The notes below the pieces were generated by a model that was not told the origin of the DNA, ran no database searches, and worked only from the letters and a program-made list of their open reading frames with translations. This document shows positions 34,461 to 42,950 of a stretch of 64,000 bases of DNA, one piece after another; the first letter of the stretch is position 1, and the number at the start of each line of letters is the position of its first letter. Origin of the DNA: Actinophytocola sp035634895 (GTDB taxonomy: Bacteria; Actinomycetota; Actinomycetes; Mycobacteriales; Pseudonocardiaceae); the NCBI RefSeq assembly GCF_035634895.1, contig NZ_DASQCC010000119.1, positions 34,729 to 98,728 of the forward strand, given 5' to 3'. The translations under genes were made by a program, and so were the position numbers.

Positions 34461-35009
34461 GTGAAGATATCCGTGCGCGATCAGACGGTCCAGGTGGACG
34501 ACCTGAAGCTCGTCGCGTTGCCGAGCGCGATCAACTGCGCCGACCTCTTCGTGCGGTTCACCCTGGCCGAGTGGCGCGTCGACTCGATGATCCCCGACGT
34601 CCGGCGCGCGACCGAGGCCCTGATCAGGGCCGTCGTGGGCGACGCGAACGCGAAGTCGACGCCGACCATGCTGTTGTTCCGGCTGCGCCTGTCGGGTAAC
34701 ACCCTGGCCATCGAGATCGAGGACGACCGGCAGACGCCGGAGCTGAAGGTCCCGCGCGCCCTGTCCGTCTCGAACAGCGGCGTCACGTTGCTCTCGACCG
34801 GCAAGCAGCTCCTCTGGACCGAGGTCCCGCTGCCGAGGGGCATGGACGCGACCGTCGTGCCGCTCCCCCGCCGCGGCACCACCCGCGCGGCGGCGGCCGC
34901 GGCGCCACCGCCGGCCGAGATCGCGGGCGCGGACGACCTGTCGCCGGACGTGATGGAGCGCATCCTCGAGGGCCTGCGCCGCGACCACGGCGAGCCCCCG
35001 CGGATCTAG
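34461..35009 (+). CDS. Degenerate RsbW-like (HATPase-fold) protein
   Basis: A 182-residue protein resembling the anti-sigma kinase-like ATP-binding proteins of actinomycetes: VRFTLAEWRVDSMIPDVRRAT is the typical first helix pair, LIRAVVGDANA the position of the N-box helix, and LAIEIEDDRQTPEL the G1 position. The N-box Asn is absent and the G2 glycine box is not evident, so ATP binding is doubtful. The last 50 residues are an Ala-rich tail ending in a helix (DDLSPDVMERILEGLRRD). GTG 34461 is preferred over the longer frame. It could be a non-catalytic partner-switch binder. Confidence 0.72.
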   Translation: MKISVRDQTVQVDDLKLVALPSAINCADLFVRFTLAEWRVDSMIPDVRRATEALIRAVVGDANAKSTPTMLLFRLRLSGNTLAIEIEDDRQTPELKVPRALSVSNSGVTLLSTGKQLLWTEVPLPRGMDATVVPLPRRGTTRAAAAAAPPPAEIAGADDLSPDVMERILEGLRRDHGEPPRI

Positions 35010-35077
35010 TGCGCTCCACCGATGTTGGTGCGCACACTGTTCGCCTTCCCGCTGCCACGCACCACTAAGGTGTGACC

Positions 35078-36118
35078 ATGCTTGCCGGACGCCTGAACCC
35101 GACTGCTGGCACGTTCGAGATGCGCGAGGTCCCGGTGCCCGAGCCGGGTCCCGGCCAGGTGCGGATCCGGGTGCGTGCCGCCGGTGTGTGCCTGTCGGAC
35201 GTGCACCTGATCGACGGCAGCCTGCGGCCCGCGTTCCTCGACGCGCCGGAGGTGACGCTCGGGCACGAGGTGGCCGGCGAGATCGACGTGGTGGGGCCGG
35301 ACGTGCCGGAGCGGTGGCGGCCCGGGGCGCGGGTGGTGCTCGAGGCGGGCGAGCGGTGCGGGCAGTGCGCGCAGTGCGCCCGGTTCCGGTGGCCGTGCCA
35401 GGCCGTCCGGACCCGGGGCGTGGACTACGACGGCGGCTGGGCGGAGTACGCGCTCGCCAGCCACCACACGCTGATCGCCATCCCCGACACGCTTTCCTTC
35501 GAGGAGGCGGCGATCGTGCCGGACGCCGTGTCCACGCCGTGGGGCGCGGTCGCCGGCACGGGACGCGCGGAGCCGGGCCGGCCCGCCGGCGTGTGGGGCA
35601 TCGGCGGGCTCGGCGCGCATGCCGTGCAGTTGCTGCGGATGCTCGGCGCGGCGCCCATCATCGCCGTGGACCCGTTGGAGGCGGCCAGGGATCGGGCACT
35701 GGAGTTCGGCGCGGACTTCGCGTTCGACCCCGCCGACCCGCACTTCGGCGAGCAGATCGTCGCGGTGACCGGCGGTGGCGGCCTGGACGTGGCGTACGAC
35801 ATGGCGGGCGTCGGGGCGGTGCGGGACCAGGCGCTGCGGTGCCTCGGCCGCGACGGCCGGCTGGTGCTCGTCGGCCTGACGCCGGAGCCGCTGACCGTGC
35901 CGAACAGCATCGGGCTGAGCGTTCGCGGGCAGCGGATCCTCGGCCACTACGGTTCGAGCCCCGGCGCCGTCGAGCGGCTGATCGAGCTGATCCACTACGG
36001 GCGGCTGGACCTGAGCCGGTCGATCAGCGGCACGCTGTCGCTCGCCGAGGCGCCGGACGCGGTGAAGGCGTTGTCCGGCAAGCAGGGCAACCCGATCAGG
36101 CTGATCCTCGTTCCCTGA
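35078..36118 (+). CDS. Zinc-dependent medium-chain alcohol dehydrogenase
   Basis: A 346-residue MDR dehydrogenase. Catalytic zinc site: AAGVCLSDVH and GHEVAGE near residues 38 and 64; structural zinc: CGQCAQCARFRWPC near 92-105. The Rossmann motif is GVWGIGGLGAHAVQL, with the second strand ending in VDPLEAAR, where Asp suggests NAD preference. ATG 35078 has AAGG 8 bases upstream; GTG 35072 is also possible. Its last codons (GTT CCC TGA) are the first unit of a 13-bp tandem repeat array. Substrate unknown. Confidence 0.9.
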   Translation: MLAGRLNPTAGTFEMREVPVPEPGPGQVRIRVRAAGVCLSDVHLIDGSLRPAFLDAPEVTLGHEVAGEIDVVGPDVPERWRPGARVVLEAGERCGQCAQCARFRWPCQAVRTRGVDYDGGWAEYALASHHTLIAIPDTLSFEEAAIVPDAVSTPWGAVAGTGRAEPGRPAGVWGIGGLGAHAVQLLRMLGAAPIIAVDPLEAARDRALEFGADFAFDPADPHFGEQIVAVTGGGGLDVAYDMAGVGAVRDQALRCLGRDGRLVLVGLTPEPLTVPNSIGLSVRGQRILGHYGSSPGAVERLIELIHYGRLDLSRSISGTLSLAEAPDAVKALSGKQGNPIRLILVP

Positions 36119-36300
36119 GTCGTTCCCCCGAGTCATTGCCTGAGCCGTTCCCCTGAGCCGTTCCCCTGAGTCGTTCCCCTGAGTCGTTCCCCTGTGCCGT
36201 GCCCCTGAGCCGTTCCCCTGTGCCGTGCCCGAGTCGTTCCCCGAGCCGTGCCCGAGTTGTCCCCCGAGTCGTTGCCTGAGTCGTTGCCTGAGTCGTTGCC
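36109..36300. repeat. 13-bp minisatellite starting in the dehydrogenase stop codon
   Basis: About fifteen units of 12-13 bases of the form GTCGTTCCCCTGA follow one another, beginning with the last coding triplets of the dehydrogenase. Variants are GCCGTTCCCCTGA, GTGCCGTGCCCCT and GTCGTTGCCTGA. The unit length is not a multiple of three. No coding signal. Confidence 0.88.
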
Positions 36301-36321
36301 GAGGTGTGCCGCACACCTCGG
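36299..36321. terminator. Hairpin after the minisatellite
   Basis: Perfect 10-bp stem (CCGAGGTGTG with CACACCTCGG) and 3-base loop directly after the last repeat unit. Probably the dehydrogenase terminator, displaced by the repeat expansion. Confidence 0.65.
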
Positions 36322-36826
36322 TCCGGGCCGTCGGCGTCGCCCCGCGACGGAACACCGCCGGCCCCCAGGTTGACACTGCCTGCCGGATATCGAACAATCA
36401 GTGTAGTTATACCCCTCCCAACAAAAACTGATGGCCACAGGATCAGGTAGACCAAAGCGTCAAAAATGGTCCCTGATCACCAAACTTCACAGCCCGACCC
36501 AATCGCCACTCTCCGCGTCCATCGCCGTCTCGACAATACCGTCGAGTTAACCCGAAAGGATGCCGAACAGTGCTGCGCGCGCACCCACAGCTGCAAATGT
36601 CCGCGCATTTCGTATTCAATTCGGTTATCCTCATCATCCGATGGATGTCGATTCGCCTCGTTCTCGCTGCTCACGGGCCTAATCTTGGATCAGGCAAGAA
36701 ACCAGCCGACTGGCCGTGCCGAACCGGCGCGTCGGTACCACGAGGGGGCCTTGGTCGTATTCGGTCAGCCGCCTTATGCCCTGTCCATGTCGTGTACGAC
36801 TGACCCCGCAGCCGGAGAACAACCTG
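36322..36826. other. Intergenic region upstream of XRE regulator
   Basis: This 505-base stretch is clearly lower in GC than its neighbours (for example ATCAGTGTAGTTATACCCC near 36399 and GGTTATCCTCATCATCCGATG near 36624). No open frame with coding character was found on either strand. It probably contains the promoter of the XRE gene and may be the remnant of older sequence. Confidence 0.5.
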
Positions 36827-37327
36827 ATGAACGAGTCACGGGAAGAAGTGACCGGAAAGGCCATCGCAAAGGCCCTTGGCGAGGAGTTGCGATACGCACG
36901 CGAGGCGCACAGCTGGTCCCGCGCGCATTTCGTCGGACACCTGCCGTCCGGAATAGGTGAAAGGACATTGCTGGCCTACGAGCACGGCCTGCGGCAGGTC
37001 ACCGTGGCGCGGCTCGTCGAGCTGTGCGAGGTGCTGGGGACGACCGCGCCGGGCATGCTCACGCTCGCGCTGCAGAAGGCCGGCCTGTGCCTGCAGAACC
37101 TCGTGTTGCAGGTGGACCTGCGCCGGTTGCTCGCCGACCAGAACAACCACTTCCGCCCGATGTTCCCGTGGGCACGCAACCGGCTCAACGACGCGGTCGA
37201 CGGCGTCGTCGAGCTGACGCCGTCCGCCGTCCGCGAGCTCGCGGCCTTCATCGGCCACGCACACGTCGACCTCGCCGACTACCTGGCCAAGTTCAACCCG
37301 GAGCCGCCCGAGGAGGTCGGCGGGTAG
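36827..37327 (+). CDS. XRE-family helix-turn-helix regulator
   Basis: A 166-residue DNA-binding protein. The HTH_3 domain covers residues about 12-70: LGEELRYAREAHSWSRAHFV, GHLPSGIGERTLLAYEHGLR and VTVARLVELCEVLGTTAPGML. The second half (DLRRLLADQNNHFRPMFPW, LTPSAVRELAAFIGH) is a helical tail of a kind seen in actinomycete XRE proteins next to specialised regulators. ATG 36827 has GGAG 10 bases upstream; upstream frame is AT-rich and non-coding. It converges with the AfsR-like gene, 154 bases apart. Confidence 0.85.
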   Translation: MNESREEVTGKAIAKALGEELRYAREAHSWSRAHFVGHLPSGIGERTLLAYEHGLRQVTVARLVELCEVLGTTAPGMLTLALQKAGLCLQNLVLQVDLRRLLADQNNHFRPMFPWARNRLNDAVDGVVELTPSAVRELAAFIGHAHVDLADYLAKFNPEPPEEVGG

Positions 37328-37481
37328 GACGCGGGGACGGAGCGGGGCGGACAGTCCCCGGTGGCCGGCGGCAGCCGGGGCTCGGGGGTGGAGTCCGGGG
37401 ACGGCAGGACCCGGGGCAGGCGGAGCGGACGGCGAGGCAGGTGCGGGCGGTGAGCAGTGACGTCACGGTCGAGCGGTCGCG

Positions 37482-40385
37482 TCACTCGATCGTGGCGCCG
37501 TGGACGGGTTGGCGGATCGCGGTCTCGTCGACCTCGACGGCCTCCGCACGGGCCCGCGGGGCCGAACCGTGCACCCCCTCCTCGGTCTTGCTGCGCAGCC
37601 TCGTCGCCAGCAACGGGAATCCCGCGTGGTCGTACAGGTCGGCGGCCTGCCGCCACATCAGCATGGCCTCGTACCGCTCGCCGCTGTGGTAGAGCGCGTC
37701 GCCGTGCACGGTGGCGACCTGGGCCTGGGTCGCGAGGTCCTGCGAGCCGCGCAGGAGCTCGACCCCCCGCCTGCTGTAGGCCACGGCCTGGTCGAACCGG
37801 CGGCTCTCCCAGCCAATTGTCGCCAGCGTGGTGCAGATCAACGCGGCGGCGGTCTGGTCCGGGACGGCCTCGGCAATTGCCAGTGCCTCCTGGCAGTACG
37901 CGAACGCGGCCGAACAGTCCCCGAGGTCGCGGTGGATCCCGCCGATCTCCGCGAGGCTGGCCGCCGCGGCGGCCGACTCGCCGGCCCGCGACGCCGTCGT
38001 GTGCGCCGCCCGCAGGTGGCCGAGCGCCTCGTCCATCCGCTCGGCCAGGCGCAGCACCTGGCCGATGCGGCAGTGCAGCCAGCACAGCGCGGCGAGGTCG
38101 TCGGCCCGCTCCGCGACGGCGAGGCCGCGCTGGAAGAGGGTCAGCGCGGCCGCCCGGTCGTCACGGTGCTCGACGGCCTGCCCCAGCTGGTCGAGCATCG
38201 AGACGTGGCCGCACCGGAGGTCGTCGGCCGGCGCCATGCGGGCGGCGGCGGTCAGGCACCGCTCCGCGGCGCCGTGTTCCTCCAGCAGCAGGTGCGCGGC
38301 GCCGAGCTGGCGCAACGCCTCGGCCGCGGACACCCCGGCCGCGTGTGCCGAGTCGACCGCGAGCTGCCTGATCACCCTGCTCTCGACGATGTTGCCGGCG
38401 CGGGTCAGCAGCGCCGCCACCGGATCGGCCAGCCGCCGGACGTAGCCGTGGCACCCGTCGTCGTAGGCGTCGTGCATCGCCGCCGCCAGCGTGAACCGCT
38501 CGCGGGCGAACCAGGCCAGGGCCTCGTGCGCGTCGGCGAACAGCGCCACCCGCTCACGCGGCACGGCATCGCCGGGACACGCGAGGTGCATCGCGCTCGT
38601 CGCGGCCGTCACGAAGTACTCGAGCAGCCGCTCCCGCGCGGCACGGACACCCTCTGCGGACTCGTCGTCCTCGAGGCGGCGCGCGGCGAACTCGGCCAGC
38701 ACGGCGTGCCGGCCGAACCGGTCCAGCTCGTCGGAGGGCCGCAGCAGGTTGGCCGCCACCAGGCGCAGCAGGCTCCGGATGGACTCCGTCGGCGTCCGGC
38801 CGTCGCACGCGTAGGCCGCCTCGGCCGAGATGTCCTCGCCCGGATGCACGGCCAGCAACCGGAACAGCCGCCGCTCCGGCTCGGCCAGTGCGTGGTAGGC
38901 CCAGTTGAGGCAGGCCTCCCCCGCCTGCACCGCCACCGGTCCGTCCGGCCCGACCGCGGCCAGCAGGCGCCGGCGGTCGAGGCGGGTGACCAGCTCGCCG
39001 ACCCGCTCGGGCGACTCGCCGGCCAGCTGACCCGCCAACACCGTGACCAGCACGGGCAGGCCGCCACAGGCGGCGCTGAGCCGGGCGGCGTCCGGGATCC
39101 GTCCGTGCGCGCGGACCGACAGCAGCAGAGCCGCGCTCTCCGGACTCATCGGCCGGACCGCGATCCGCCGTGCCGAGGGCACCGAGAGCCGCCGCCGGCT
39201 GGTGACGATCATCAGGCAGGACGGGAGCAGCTCGACCAGCTGCCGAACCGTGGCGGCGTCCTGGACGTCGTCGAGCACCACCAGGACCCGCCGGTCGGCT
39301 AGCAGCAGGCGCAGCAGCCGTTCCCGCTGCCGGCGGGCCAGGTTCGCCGCGGGCGGCTGCCCGAGCGCCACGAGGAAGTCGTCCACGAGCGCCGCGAGGC
39401 CGACCTGGCTGCCCCGCATGTTCAGGTAGAGGTCGCCGTCGGGGAACCGTTCGCGCATCCGGTGTGCCCAGTGCACGGCGAGCGCGGTCTTGCCCACGCC
39501 ACCCGGCCCGTCCAGCACGAACACGCCCGAGACCCCGGCCCGGTCCAGCGCGGCCAGCTCGTCGCGGCGGCCGACGAAGTCGGTGATGTCGTCGGGCAGC
39601 CGGCGGGGCACCACGGTCGGTTCCGGCAGCAGCGGCGCCGGGTGCGCGGCGGTCAGGGCGGCGTTGTGCTGGCGCAGGAGTTGCGCGGCCTCGTCGTGGC
39701 CGTTGCGGCGCAGGCGGTGCCAGGTGGCGAGGAAGTAGCGGGTGGCCTCGGCGAACCTTCTTCGCTGGTACAACGCGGTCAGGCGGAGCTTCGCGAGACC
39801 GAGGTCGTCCGGGAAGTCGGCCAGCAGCTCGTCGAGGGCGGCGAGCGCCGCCTCGTGCCGTTCGAGGTCGAGGAACGCCCGCATGCGCAGGGTGTGCGCG
39901 GCGAGCCACTCGTCATGCAGGACCCGTTCCCGCCAGGCCCGGGCGGGCTCGGTGACGAGGTCGGCGAGCGGCAGCCCGCGCCAGAGCCACAGGGCCTGTT
40001 CCACCAGCTCGACGGCCCGCGCGGGATGCTGTCCGGCCAGCTCACGGGCCTCGTCGAGCAGGACCCGGAACTCGTGGAGGTCGACAAGCGCCGGATCGAT
40101 GGTCAGGCGGTACCCACCCTCCTCGATCGACAGCTCGGGCGCGGACGGCAGGCGAGCCAGGACGCGCCGGATCCGCGCGGCGTAGATGTCAAAGGTCGGA
40201 CCAGCGAGCAGCGGCGCGGGCCGGTCCTTCGGCCAGACCCACCGGACGAGCTCGTCGAGTGGCACCACCTCGTTGGCATGCACCAGGAGCGTCGCCAACA
40301 CCGCCCGCTCACGGGGCTTGCCCCACGAGTCGTCCGGACCGTCGTCCAGGAGAAACGCGGTCGTGCCCAAAATCCCCAACAACAT
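37482..40385 (-). CDS. AfsR/SARP-type regulator with NB-ARC and TPR domains
   Basis: A roughly 967-residue pathway-style regulator. Order: OmpR-like winged helix (residues about 1-90: KPRERAVLATLLVHANEVVP, FDIYAARIRRVLARL, EEGGYRLTID), bacterial transcriptional activation domain (about 95-245), NB-ARC P-loop NTPase (about 270-560: FVGRRDELAALD, Walker A GPGGVGKTAL, Walker B VLVVLDDV) and C-terminal TPR-like repeats (about 640-930). This is the AfsR architecture controlling antibiotic or developmental genes through a SARP-type DNA motif. ATG 40385 is favoured; GTG 40394 is possible. No biosynthetic cluster lies in the window, so it may act globally or on neighbours beyond it. Confidence 0.92.
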   Translation of the reverse strand: MLLGILGTTAFLLDDGPDDSWGKPRERAVLATLLVHANEVVPLDELVRWVWPKDRPAPLLAGPTFDIYAARIRRVLARLPSAPELSIEEGGYRLTIDPALVDLHEFRVLLDEARELAGQHPARAVELVEQALWLWRGLPLADLVTEPARAWRERVLHDEWLAAHTLRMRAFLDLERHEAALAALDELLADFPDDLGLAKLRLTALYQRRRFAEATRYFLATWHRLRRNGHDEAAQLLRQHNAALTAAHPAPLLPEPTVVPRRLPDDITDFVGRRDELAALDRAGVSGVFVLDGPGGVGKTALAVHWAHRMRERFPDGDLYLNMRGSQVGLAALVDDFLVALGQPPAANLARRQRERLLRLLLADRRVLVVLDDVQDAATVRQLVELLPSCLMIVTSRRRLSVPSARRIAVRPMSPESAALLLSVRAHGRIPDAARLSAACGGLPVLVTVLAGQLAGESPERVGELVTRLDRRRLLAAVGPDGPVAVQAGEACLNWAYHALAEPERRLFRLLAVHPGEDISAEAAYACDGRTPTESIRSLLRLVAANLLRPSDELDRFGRHAVLAEFAARRLEDDESAEGVRAARERLLEYFVTAATSAMHLACPGDAVPRERVALFADAHEALAWFARERFTLAAAMHDAYDDGCHGYVRRLADPVAALLTRAGNIVESRVIRQLAVDSAHAAGVSAAEALRQLGAAHLLLEEHGAAERCLTAAARMAPADDLRCGHVSMLDQLGQAVEHRDDRAAALTLFQRGLAVAERADDLAALCWLHCRIGQVLRLAERMDEALGHLRAAHTTASRAGESAAAAASLAEIGGIHRDLGDCSAAFAYCQEALAIAEAVPDQTAAALICTTLATIGWESRRFDQAVAYSRRGVELLRGSQDLATQAQVATVHGDALYHSGERYEAMLMWRQAADLYDHAGFPLLATRLRSKTEEGVHGSAPRARAEAVEVDETAIRQPVHGATIE

Positions 40386-41532
40386 TGCGTCCACCCAGCT
40401 TTCGTTCCCCAACAAAGCTGGCGCCGAGCGGCAGCTATCCAGTCGCATATTACTTATGAACAAAGATCAGAGAAGTCACGTAACACAATTGTTGTACCCC
40501 GCGATTGCCGGCCACCCGGAATAGCCACAACCAGTTTCTCGGACGGGCGGTATTTGCCGGCGCCATCACCGTTCGCACGTGCACACGGCTACGGAGCGTA
40601 CAGCCCCTCCCCGGCTCGGACCACCGCCTGACACAAGGCGATTCCGCGGCACGGGACCATGTCCGCACCCGAAACTGCCTGCCCGTTCACGCACCCTTCC
40701 GGAAGCCGAAACCCCTGACCCCTTGACAACGATGGACATTCGACGTTACGCAGGGAGGTTTTGTGCCGCTACGCCGACGGGGGCGGACGAGGTCCCGGTG
40801 CCAGCGTCGTGGGCGCACACACAGCGCAGTCTCTTCCCGGCATTTGACGGGCGGGAGCGGCTGGTGGAGACCGCGCCCCAGGGGACCGGCAAGGCGTACT
40901 CCCGGATATCGGGCGAGGAGTTCCGGCGGGCCCGCGGGGGAGCGGGGCCGGGCCCGCGGCCGGCTCGCCGACCGGCCGCCTTCCGGTATCGCCGACCGCA
41001 CGTCGTCGACCCATGAAAAACGCAGCCGGCCGTGGTGCGTTTTGTGGAAACATCGCGGACACTCGGCGTGACGGCCGTCAATTTGCTTGGTCCACCTCAA
41101 AAAAGTTGCGCGATCCGTACACCTTTTCTCGGAGTAAATCTCAGGGTAGTTCCACGTGACGGTTTCCGAGTCCGTCGGCGCCCGGCGACGAACCGGCCCA
41201 GGTGATCCGCGTACGGAGGTGCCACGATCCGGGAACTGGCCCTCGCACTGGACTTCACGCCCGCGACGCCCACCACCCACCTGGCCGGTTCACCACCGCC
41301 GATCTTCCGGCGGATCAGCACACCAGCATGGACGACAAGATCCGCGGCCGTGGGGAAATCGCCGTGGTGGAGATTTCCCGGACGCGCCGGCCAGGGCCGC
41401 GGGAATTTTCCGCGGCGCCATCGAAAACGGCTTCGACGAGACGAAAGACCGGCACAATTGCGGCACGAATAATCCCGGCCGTCGCGGTGATATTCGCGAC
41501 GGTCACCTGGCGGCAAGGGGGTCGTGGGATCG
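40386..41532. other. Long AT-richer gap with no convincing gene
   Basis: An 1147-base region between the AfsR-like gene and the GT-B-like gene. GC is lower near 40440-40560 (probable AfsR promoter, ATATTACTTATGAACAAAG) and near 41040-41160. A transposase-like fragment is on the minus strand at about 41020-41160. Open frames here (for example from ATG 40732 and ATG 41329) have mixed codon bias and no similarity that I can recognise. It looks like a decayed insertion site. Confidence 0.5.
41020..41160 (-). pseudogene. Fragment of IS1595-like transposase N-terminus
   Basis: One minus-strand frame reads WNYPEIYSEKRCTDRATFLR, then WTKQIDGRHAECPRC and HKTHHGRLR. A Trp-x-x-x-x-Ile-Tyr start, TDRA-FL-W and a Cys-Pro-x-Cys zinc ribbon followed by HH-RL match the first 45 residues of IS1595/ISXO2-type transposases as I recall them. 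After this point the frame loses similarity, the second CxxC pair is missing and no catalytic domain follows. The stretch is AT-richer than its surroundings. Similarity is from memory and short. Confidence 0.4.
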
Positions 41533-42594
41533 TCAGGCCGTCCTGGCGTCGCCGACGGGTGGCACGGGCACCGGCGCGCACAGGACCGGCACCGCGGGCT
41601 CGTCGAGGTCCAGCAGCTCGTACACGGTCTGCCGGAGGAGGTCGCCCGCGTAGCCGGCCCTGGACGTGACCCTGGCGGCGACCTCGTCCTGCCACTCACG
41701 GTTGTCCGCCATCGCCGCCGTCACCTGGCTGAGCAACGCACGATCGGGGCGCACGCGGTGTGCATGTCGCCACACCAGCTCGGCCGCACCGCCCGCCGGC
41801 GACTCGCCCTCCGGCGGCTCGACGACCATCACGGCCAGGCCGATCGCCGCGCCGTAGCGGGTGGTCGCGCCCAGGTCGCCGATGACCAGGTCCGCCGCGA
41901 CGAGAGTCGAACGCCATTCCTCGTCCGTTCGTTGAAAAAGCAGACCGGCGCGGACGGCGTCGGCAAACCAGGCGCGCGCCAGCGGGCCACCGTAATATCG
42001 CCAGATTTCCGGCGACGCGATCGCGGCGACCCGATATTCCGCCGGCGGCAAATCGGCGAGCAACCTGTTCAACACATTCATCTGTGCGTCCAACACGGAC
42101 TCCGACCGTCCGGTCAATGTCACGACGACGAGTTTTCGTTCCCGCGACAAACCGGCCGCGAGCCGGTATTCGGCCCGAAAGGGAATACTCGTCAGCAGCC
42201 GGTCATAGGAAAGATCACCGACCACGGTCGCCACCGCCTCGGGGTAGGACCTCCCCAGGGCAGCGCGGTCCGACTCGTGTGCCAGCGCCAGCGCGGGCGC
42301 CCGGTCCGCGCCCTCGCGGGTGAGCACGCCGCGGTTCAGCAGATGCGCCGGAGCCGTGCCGGCACCGCCCGGCAGCAGCAGCCGCTTCCCCCGCAGCCCA
42401 GCCAAACCAGCCAGGCCGGCCGCGATGATCAGGTCGAACTCGCCGCGCGCGTCCGCCTGGGACACGACCACGCGGCGGTCTCCCGCCAGCGTCTGCAGCA
42501 CGTCCGCCGACCACGTCGCCGCCCCCGCGGCGGGCGGCACGACAAGAACTCTCGCCCGCCCGCCGGCCGGTTCGCATCGCCAATACCCGTGCAT
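41533..42594 (-). CDS. Conserved actinobacterial protein, possible GT-B-fold transferase
   Basis: A 353-residue protein with alternating alpha/beta character: VLVVPPAAGAATWSADVLQTL, FDLIIAAGLAGLAGL, LLLPGGAG, then VGDLSYDRLLTSIPFRAEYR, KLVVVTLTGRSESV and AADLVIGDLGATTRYGAAIG. The pair GDxxYDRLL plus D-x-G-x-x-TRYGA resembles CDP-glycerol glycerophosphotransferase or UDP-sugar GT-B proteins (inference). No signal peptide. ATG 42594 has GGGGGAGG upstream. It lies upstream of the decayed region, in the same direction as the AfsR-like gene. Confidence 0.7.
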   Translation of the reverse strand: MHGYWRCEPAGGRARVLVVPPAAGAATWSADVLQTLAGDRRVVVSQADARGEFDLIIAAGLAGLAGLRGKRLLLPGGAGTAPAHLLNRGVLTREGADRAPALALAHESDRAALGRSYPEAVATVVGDLSYDRLLTSIPFRAEYRLAAGLSRERKLVVVTLTGRSESVLDAQMNVLNRLLADLPPAEYRVAAIASPEIWRYYGGPLARAWFADAVRAGLLFQRTDEEWRSTLVAADLVIGDLGATTRYGAAIGLAVMVVEPPEGESPAGGAAELVWRHAHRVRPDRALLSQVTAAMADNREWQDEVAARVTSRAGYAGDLLRQTVYELLDLDEPAVPVLCAPVPVPPVGDARTA

Positions 42595-42910
42595 CACACA
42601 ACCTCCCCCGTTCGGCTGTGGTCGGCAGGCATGCCAACCCGAGGAAAGCTTGCGATGCGTAACTGACCGAACACCGGTCCACGCCCGGTCGGACACCGGT
42701 CAGTACGAAGGATTCCCGGGGCGCTCGTGCATTTCACATGACCAGCCGCACATGCATGCCTCGGGACCTGTCAATTTCCTGTCCGAAATCCGGTCGGCAA
42801 TACCACGGGCCAGTCACCAGCGGTCACTGAGCTAAACCCCTCGGTAGTGTCCACCGGTTACCCGGAATCCACCGGCATTGCCGCTGGACGGGCACCGGCG
42901 GGCGACACGG
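42595..42910. other. Intergenic region between divergent GT-B-like and MarR genes
   Basis: A 316-base divergent promoter region. Apart from the MarR promoter at its right end I see only short palindromes such as ACCGGTC copies around 42671-42704. No gene supported. Confidence 0.5.
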
Positions 42911-42950
42911 TGGACAGACAGGGAAGTACGTACTAATCTCACGACGTACT
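42911..42950 (+). promoter_or_regulatory. MarR gene promoter with overlapping operator
   Basis: TGGACA (42911-42916), 17 bases, TAATCT (42934-42939) resemble -35 and -10 boxes. A 7-bp inverted repeat AGTACGT (42925-42931) and ACGTACT (42944-42950) brackets the -10 box and ends at the ATG. GTACGTAC occurs again inside the first codons (42956-42963). Autorepression is likely, and the transcript would be nearly leaderless. Confidence 0.6.

Noticed and set aside
40763..41071. Plus-strand frame with a good GGGAGG site and GTG start in the AT-richer gap
   Set aside because: Product is almost only Arg/Gly/Pro/Ser without structure, codon bias is poor, and a transposase-like frame lies on the other strand at its end.
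41202..41669. Frame containing a hydrophobic stretch (IPAVAVIFATVTW)
   Set aside because: One chance hydrophobic run, mixed codon bias, overlaps the end of the GT-B-like gene.
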